This document shows, one piece after another, positions 59,749 through 64,000 of a stretch of DNA of 64,000 bases (positions are counted from its first letter, which is position 1; every line of letters starts with the position of its first letter). This DNA is from Dolomitihabitans soli. Lineage in GTDB: Bacteria > Actinomycetota > Actinomycetes > Streptosporangiales > Streptosporangiaceae. The translations under genes and the position numbers were made by a program. Under the pieces are notes generated by a model. The model did no database searches and was not told the origin of the DNA. It saw nothing but the letters and a program-made list of their open reading frames with translations. The stretch lies in the NCBI RefSeq assembly GCF_022213955.1, contig NZ_JAKNTW010000008.1:404953-468952 (forward strand). Reading direction: 5' to 3'.

Positions 59749-60360
59749 ATGCCTCGCCTTAACCTTCCGCCTGACCTTCGTGAGCGTCTTCTCCTTGAGG
59801 TGTACCGCCAAGCGGACCAACTCGACTGGGAGTTCCTTACCAACCCCCAGAAGACCGCTTACTACAGGAAGTGGATCGAGGATCCGCAGATTGGCGGCGC
59901 GCTTCGGGAGCACCTCAGCGAGAAGGACATCCGGGTGTGGCTCAAGGACGTCCCCATGAAGGAGTACGCAAGATCCCAGGAAGGGATCGGACACTACGTA
60001 CGGTATATTCCCACCCGTTTCCGAGGGCCCGATGAAGTCATCAAGGCCGCGCTCGGCTCAGGATGGACCATGGCGCCCGGCACAGTCGACGTGAAACCCA
60101 ATCACTGTTGGGCAACGGATGGGAGTGTCGAGCGCTACGTGTGCTGGGGCAGAGACGCGCAGTTCAAGGACCTCGTATACGCCACCCTCACTGTCGCCGT
60201 AACCAGCCGCCAGGCGCCTACCATCGTCGTGGCGACCCGCGACGGCGAGCTCGTACCCGCCGAAAATAAGACCCTGCAGAAGAAAATGGCGGCACACTGC
60301 AAGATCGATATCACCTATCTACACCGATCGATGATCCCAAACCCGGATTACATCGGCTGA
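59749..60360 (+). CDS. Uncharacterised protein downstream of the MORC-helicase pair, 203 aa
   Basis: I do not recognise a domain. The ATG at 59749 has an AGGAG ribosome-binding site. The N-terminal 75 residues are helical and charged (LRERLLLEVYRQADQLDWEF; QKTAYYRKWIEDPQIGGALR), followed by a mixed alpha/beta part with RYIPTRFRGPDEVIKAALGS, NHCWATDGSVERYVCWG and TRDGELVPAENKTLQKKMAA. Aromatic and charged residues are frequent. It lies 141 bases after the helicase on the same strand and before IS debris, so it may be a further component or effector of the system. No catalytic motif is evident. Confidence 0.65.
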   Translation: MPRLNLPPDLRERLLLEVYRQADQLDWEFLTNPQKTAYYRKWIEDPQIGGALREHLSEKDIRVWLKDVPMKEYARSQEGIGHYVRYIPTRFRGPDEVIKAALGSGWTMAPGTVDVKPNHCWATDGSVERYVCWGRDAQFKDLVYATLTVAVTSRQAPTIVVATRDGELVPAENKTLQKKMAAHCKIDITYLHRSMIPNPDYIG

Positions 60361-60389
60361 CGCGGCAAACGGTCAACTCAGCCTCGGTC

Positions 60390-60725
60390 AGGTCGGTGCC
60401 GGTAGAGCCTGGAGCCGGGTCAGCGCGGAGATGAGCAGCTAGGCCCAGGGGCCATCAGTGCGGGATGCGCAGGCGTCGTCTGCGGCCTCCGCCTACCAGC
60501 TGTCCGGCGACGGTGAACAGGCGTAGCCGCAGTCGTTTGGTTCGTAGGGGCCGGCGTCGGTGCTGTCCAGGGCGAGCAGTTGCATCCAGGCGGTGAGGTC
60601 GCAGGCCAGGGCGACGATCTCCAGCCAGATTCGGCTCTGGGCCCGGTGGCGGTGGCGTAGTTCAAGATCGGCGAGCTGCCCGGTGCCGGTGACGAAGCAC
60701 GTGAAGCGGTGTCCGTCGATGCACG
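60390..60725 (-). pseudogene. C-terminal fragment of an IS1380-family transposase
   Basis: Read on the minus strand from about 60725, the DNA encodes CIDGHRFTCFVTGTGQLADL, ELRHRHRAQSRIWLEIVALA and CDLTAWMQLLALDSTDAG, then after frame changes RLRLFTVAGQLVGGGRRRRL. This is the conserved C-terminal part of IS1380 transposases (DGHRF..F.TDT, HRHRA). Two or more frameshifts are present and the N-terminal catalytic two thirds is missing. It borders the gene at 59749 on the right. The 210 bases between it and the ISAs1 element (60726-60935) hold no clear gene. Confidence 0.7.
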
Positions 60726-60935
60726 AAGGTGGCTAGAGGTAACCAGCCGCAGGACGAGCGACGCCGGGAGAGTGACTCTCGAAGCGGTGGGCAACTCCGG
60801 CCTGTTCCTGATGCCCCCGAGGGACCGACCGTCATTCATACTGGCCAACCATGGACGATCCCTATGGAGCTTCCATTCGGTGGTGGAATGGACGCGCCGG
60901 TTGTCCGGGTGCACTGGATCGAGGGGGACCAGGCC

Positions 60936-62357
60936 CAGGGCCCCGGCAAAGTGGTGCGGACGGCCGTGGTGTCCAGTTCAGGGCTTGAGGTCGAGTACGG
61001 CATAGCCGAAGCGGCGGGGCAGCGGTCGGAGTAAGCGAACAGACACGGCCTTGGAGATCATGAGGTTCTCGACGCCAAATGATCAGAAGACCGTGCCTGC
61101 CCCCTCATCATTGCCGATCAACCCTGCCCTGGACCGCTTGGCCGAGGTGACCTGCGGCTCCTCGCCCGTAGTGGTCGCCGAGTTCGCCAGCCTGCTGGAG
61201 CAATTACGGCAGGTTCCCGATCCACGCGATCGCCGCGGGATCCGGCACGCGCTCGCTTCGGTGCTGGCGGTCGCCGCGGCGGCGGTACTGGCCGGGGCGC
61301 GGTCCTTCACCGCGATCGGCGAATGGATCACTGACGCCCCTGCCCAGGTCCAGGCCGCGCTGGAGGTCAGACACGACGTCTTGATCGGAATGCATCAGCC
61401 ACCGCACGAGGCAACGATTCGCCGGGTGTTGGAGGTCATCGACGCCGACGTCTTCGACGCGATCCTCGCCGGGTGGCTGACCGCTCGAGCGCGGATGCAA
61501 ACCGAGGCCGCCTCCGCACCCCGACGTGGGCGGCGACGCCGGGCGATAGCAGTGGATGGCAAGGCGCTACGCGGCGCTCGCCTGGCCGAACACAGCACCG
61601 TGCACCTGCTGGCCGCCTTCGACCACACCTCCGGCGTGGGCCTGGCCCAGACCGACGTGGACGGCAAAACGAACGAGATCACCCGGTTCCGGCCCCTGCT
61701 GGACGGCCTTGACCTGGACGGATGCGTCATTACCGCCGACGCCCTGCACACCCAGCGCGACCACGCCACCTTCCTGGTGACCGAGAAGAACCCCCACTAC
61801 ATACTGATCGTCAAGCAGAACCAGCCCACCCTGCACACCCAACTCAAGCGGCTGCTGTGGAAACAGGTCCCCATCGCCGACCGCCGGCGCGATCGCGGAC
61901 ACGGCCGCGAGGAGCGCCGCACGCTGAAGATGCTGACCGTCAAAGCGGGCCTGCTCTTCCAGCACGCGGTCCAGGCCATCCAGATCAAACGGAAGGTCAG
62001 AGGCCTGAACAAGGGAAAGTGGCGGACCGTGACCGTCTACGCCATCACCAGCCTGCCCACCTGGCAGGCTGGTCCCGCCGACCTGGCCACCTGGATCCGC
62101 GGCCACTGGAGCATCGAGAACAAGCTCCACTACGTCCGCGACGTCACCTACGGCGAAGACCACTCCCAAGCCCGTACCGGCAACGCGCCCCGCAACATGG
62201 CCGCCCTGCGCAACCTCGCCATCGGCGCCCTCCGCCTGACCGACGCGACCAACCTCGCCCAAGCCATCCGGCACCTCTCCCGCGACGCCACCCGACCCCT
62301 GGCCATCCTCGGACTCACGTGATCAACAGCAGCTCGATCGACTTTGCTGGGGCCCTG
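60936..62357. mobile_element. ISAs1-family element with 17-bp inverted repeats
   Basis: CAGGGCCCCGGCAAAGT at 60936-60952 matches the complement of 62341-62357 with one mismatch, bounding a 1422-bp element that contains the transposase gene. No target duplication can be recognised in the flanks, so it may be old or recombined. A related ISAs1 end fragment occurs at about 44355-44415. Confidence 0.8.
61060..62322 (+). CDS. ISAs1-family transposase
   Basis: The 420-residue transposase begins at ATG 61060, preceded by GGAG. Characteristic ISAs1 segments are EQLRQVPDPRDRRGIRHALA, AIAVDGKALRGARLAEHSTV (first Asp), GCVITADALHTQRDHATFLV (second Asp), WIRGHWSIENKLHYVRDVTY (Glu) and GNAPRNMAALRNLAIGALRL. 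All appear intact, so transposition competence is plausible. It lies inside inverted repeats at 60936-60952 and 62341-62357. Confidence 0.93.
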   Translation: MRFSTPNDQKTVPAPSSLPINPALDRLAEVTCGSSPVVVAEFASLLEQLRQVPDPRDRRGIRHALASVLAVAAAAVLAGARSFTAIGEWITDAPAQVQAALEVRHDVLIGMHQPPHEATIRRVLEVIDADVFDAILAGWLTARARMQTEAASAPRRGRRRRAIAVDGKALRGARLAEHSTVHLLAAFDHTSGVGLAQTDVDGKTNEITRFRPLLDGLDLDGCVITADALHTQRDHATFLVTEKNPHYILIVKQNQPTLHTQLKRLLWKQVPIADRRRDRGHGREERRTLKMLTVKAGLLFQHAVQAIQIKRKVRGLNKGKWRTVTVYAITSLPTWQAGPADLATWIRGHWSIENKLHYVRDVTYGEDHSQARTGNAPRNMAALRNLAIGALRLTDATNLAQAIRHLSRDATRPLAILGLT

Positions 62358-63104
62358 CCACCACTACATCACGGCTTCACCCCCTGCTCTGCTGAGCGCA
62401 CGAAATACTCTCAGTGATTGCTTATCACCAGCACGCACCCAGCCAACTTCCTAGTTGATTTACCGTGAGCTGCAATAGGGAAATATTGCCCTCCGTGACG
62501 ATCATGGAACAATTCGTGCGCCAATCTGCCGCAGGCCGTCGGCACGCCTCCCCCGAAGACACATTTTCGGTCACTCCCTATTTCGCGTATCACATTGTCT
62601 AAATTAGAATTATCACGAAGAAGTCACGGTCAACAAGATCGGTTGTCAGATTCCATGACTCAACTTAACCTAGGGGGACGGGTGATCGTTTGGATAGAGA
62701 TACGGCCGCGTAAGTAGGGTGCAGATCTGGGGGACAACGCGTTGGCGGCTTCTAGTGGGCAGATGTCTGTGCTTACATCTGAACATTAAGGGGGAAATAC
62801 ACGATGAGCACGCGCCATAGCGACTCAGTTCCGCTCACCTGAATGCGCTGGGGACCCCGCACCTAACTGCTCACGCCAAGCATGCAACGCGATCAGCGCT
62901 TCATCTGGAAACCTTTTGCATACCTTCGGACGCGGATAAATCAAAGACCCTAAACTCTTGACCAAAGTTGTGACACGCGGATAAGTTATTGCTCACGCCA
63001 CTTCAACAAAGAGAGAACTCACGGCTATTCCTAAAGGCGCGGACGGAGTCCCGGAAAGAACCCCGGCCGCAGCAGACATCTCTCGATGTAAGGAGCAGTA
63101 CAAG
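62358..63104. other. AT-rich interval with a doubtful 60-codon HExxH frame
   Basis: About 750 bases, visibly AT-richer than most of the window, between the ISAs1 element and the secreted-protein repeat. The only frame of note is 62411-62593 (minus), whose product contains RLAHELFHDRHGG with an HExxH pattern and looks like the end of a longer, 5'-truncated gene; it is too short to call. The last part (62985-63104) is the leader of the tandem secreted-protein unit. Confidence 0.35.
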
Positions 63105-63467
63105 GTGGGAAAGTTCAACGGAATACACAAGGTGAGCCTGGCCGCATCGGCCGCCGCCGTACTCACGATGGCCCTGGTCACCGGGGCTCCCAGCAGCATG
63201 GCGGCGAGCATCTCGATGCAGGCCCCTACGGCCATCACCGCTACCGATGACCCGCAACTCCTGTGGTCGTGCGGCTGGTACCGGGTAACTCCTACCGACC
63301 GAAAAGCTAATGCATCATGCACTATGGGTGCGGGCGACAACAGGTCCCGCGGAGTCTGGGACTGCGACTGGCAAACGGACATCTGGATGGACTGGCAGCA
63401 TTCCAGCTGGTCGAAAAGTAATACGTGTGACACTTACCTAAATCACGTAACCACCATTCAAGAGTAG
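63105..63467 (+). CDS. Small secreted four-cysteine protein, copy 1
   Basis: The 120-residue product starts at GTG 63105 with an AAGGAG ribosome-binding site ten bases upstream. A signal peptide (HKVSLAASAAAVLTMALVTG, about residues 8-33) would be cleaved near SMA-A. The mature ~85 residues have four cysteines (WSCGW, ASCTM, WDCDW, NTCDT) and are rich in Trp, Asp and Ser, suggesting a disulfide-stabilised extracellular protein. I do not recognise a family; lectin-like or antimicrobial roles are possible but unsupported. A second copy lies 152 bases after its stop. Confidence 0.8.
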   Translation: MGKFNGIHKVSLAASAAAVLTMALVTGAPSSMAASISMQAPTAITATDDPQLLWSCGWYRVTPTDRKANASCTMGAGDNRSRGVWDCDWQTDIWMDWQHSSWSKSNTCDTYLNHVTTIQE

Positions 63468-63619
63468 AAGTTGTTGCCGTTCGGCGCACGCAGATACGTT
63501 ATCGCTCACGCAATTCGAAACAAGAGAAATTCACAGCTATTCTGAAGGCCGCGGACGGAGTCTCGGAAAGAACCCCCGCCCGCGGCAGACATCTCTCGAT
63601 GTAAGGAGTAGAGTACAAG

Positions 63620-63982
63620 GTGAGCAAGATCAACGGATTACACAAGGTGAGCCTGGCCGCATCGGCCGCCGCCGTACTCACGATGGCCCTGGTCACCGGG
63701 GCTCCCAGCAGCATGGCGGCGAGCATCTCGATGCAGGCCCCTACGGCCATCACCGCTACCGATGACCCGCAACTCCTGTGGTCGTGCGGCTGGTACCGGG
63801 TAACTCCTACCGACCGAAAAGCTAATGCATCATGCACTATGGGTGCGGGCGACAACAGGTCCCGCGGAGTCTGGGACTGCGACTGGCAAACGGACATCTG
63901 GATGGACTGGCAGCATTCCAGCTGGTCGAAAAGTAATACGTGTGACACTTACCTAAATCACGTAACCACCATTCAAGAGTAG
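63620..63982 (+). CDS. Small secreted four-cysteine protein, copy 2
   Basis: This copy differs from the first only in the first few codons (MSKINGLHK versus MGKFNGIHK). From the ninth residue on, both protein and DNA are identical, including synonymous positions. The GTG at 63620 has a GTAAGGAG ribosome-binding site. The same signal peptide and four cysteines are present. Sequence identity with diverged leaders implies recent duplication or gene conversion. Each copy has its own leader, so both may be expressed. Confidence 0.8.
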   Translation: MSKINGLHKVSLAASAAAVLTMALVTGAPSSMAASISMQAPTAITATDDPQLLWSCGWYRVTPTDRKANASCTMGAGDNRSRGVWDCDWQTDIWMDWQHSSWSKSNTCDTYLNHVTTIQE

Positions 63983-64000
63983 AAGTTGTTGCCGTTCGGC

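Larger units (their letters stand above)
62985..64000 (+). repeat. Tandem duplication, ~515-bp unit
   Basis: Two copies of a leader-plus-gene unit are offset by exactly 515 bases. From 63124 to 63485 the sequence is identical to 63639-64000 (362 bases), including the coding region and the first 18 bases after the stop. The leaders are similar but carry several substitutions and small indels. The window ends inside the second copy's 3' flank, so more copies could follow. Confidence 0.9.

Noticed and set aside
60729..61034. 101-codon plus-strand frame before the ISAs1 transposase
   Set aside because: It runs across the left inverted repeat of the ISAs1 element, so at most its first part could be a fragment of an older gene.
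62411..62593. 60-codon frame with HExxH (HELFH)
   Set aside because: Too short, no ribosome-binding site, and no zinc-ligand context; possibly the end of a truncated gene but not callable.
1..64000. CRISPR arrays, rRNA and tRNA genes
   Set aside because: No regularly spaced repeats of array type, no rRNA-like sequence, and no cloverleaf with a convincing GGTTCRANNCC arm were found by eye.

Overview
The window is high-GC actinobacterial DNA. GTG starts, TGATG/ATGA/GTGA gene overlaps, an XRE/ATP-binding regulator pair, a Tad (Flp) pilus operon, a DUF4192 protein and several Actinobacteria-type transposases all point to a filamentous actinomycete, probably of the Streptosporangiales (inference; no rRNA or housekeeping marker is present).

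Layout. (1) 1-2721: a partial HNH-like protein, a hypothetical protein and an APH-fold phosphotransferase. (2) 2718-12738: a tightly overlapping eleven-gene minus-strand operon that looks like a small sugar or aminocyclitol pathway: medium-chain dehydrogenase, StrS-type aminotransferase, cupin, APH-fold kinase, Gfo/Idh/MocA oxidoreductase, P-loop kinase, GT2 and GT8 glycosyltransferases, UDP-xylose-synthase-like enzyme, adenosylhomocysteinase-like protein and an RsbW-like ATP-binding protein. A divergent XRE/TPR regulator (12931-14325) lies across a palindromic intergenic region. (3) 14328-21066: a frameshifted kinase pseudogene, a strong hairpin, a TPR-CHAT protease-like protein and another APH-fold kinase. 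(4) 21140-28434: decayed Tn554-like integrase genes, then a YifB/ComM-like protein whose P-loop is lost, DUF4192, and several hypothetical genes with repeats and terminators. (5) 28668-38301: a full Tad pilus operon with a LysM-BTAD regulator-like protein but no prepilin peptidase. (6) 38706-60360: a defence region, described below. (7) 60390-64000: IS1380 and ISAs1 elements and a tandem pair of small secreted proteins.

The most interesting part is region 6. It holds a PIN-domain protein, Vsr endonuclease and C5-cytosine methyltransferase on the left, and a MORC/MutL-like GHKL ATPase, an Mrr-domain SF2 helicase and an uncharacterised protein on the right. Together these match the gene set of MORC-associated restriction-modification systems. 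The two halves are separated by about 13 kb containing an IS110 element, which abuts a remnant resembling an Eco29kI-type restriction gene; IS5/ISAs1 debris interrupted by a miniature group II intron; a 2383-residue RHS-Hint polymorphic toxin with a candidate immunity gene; a truncated IS701; and an intact two-gene IS5-type element with a TTA target duplication.
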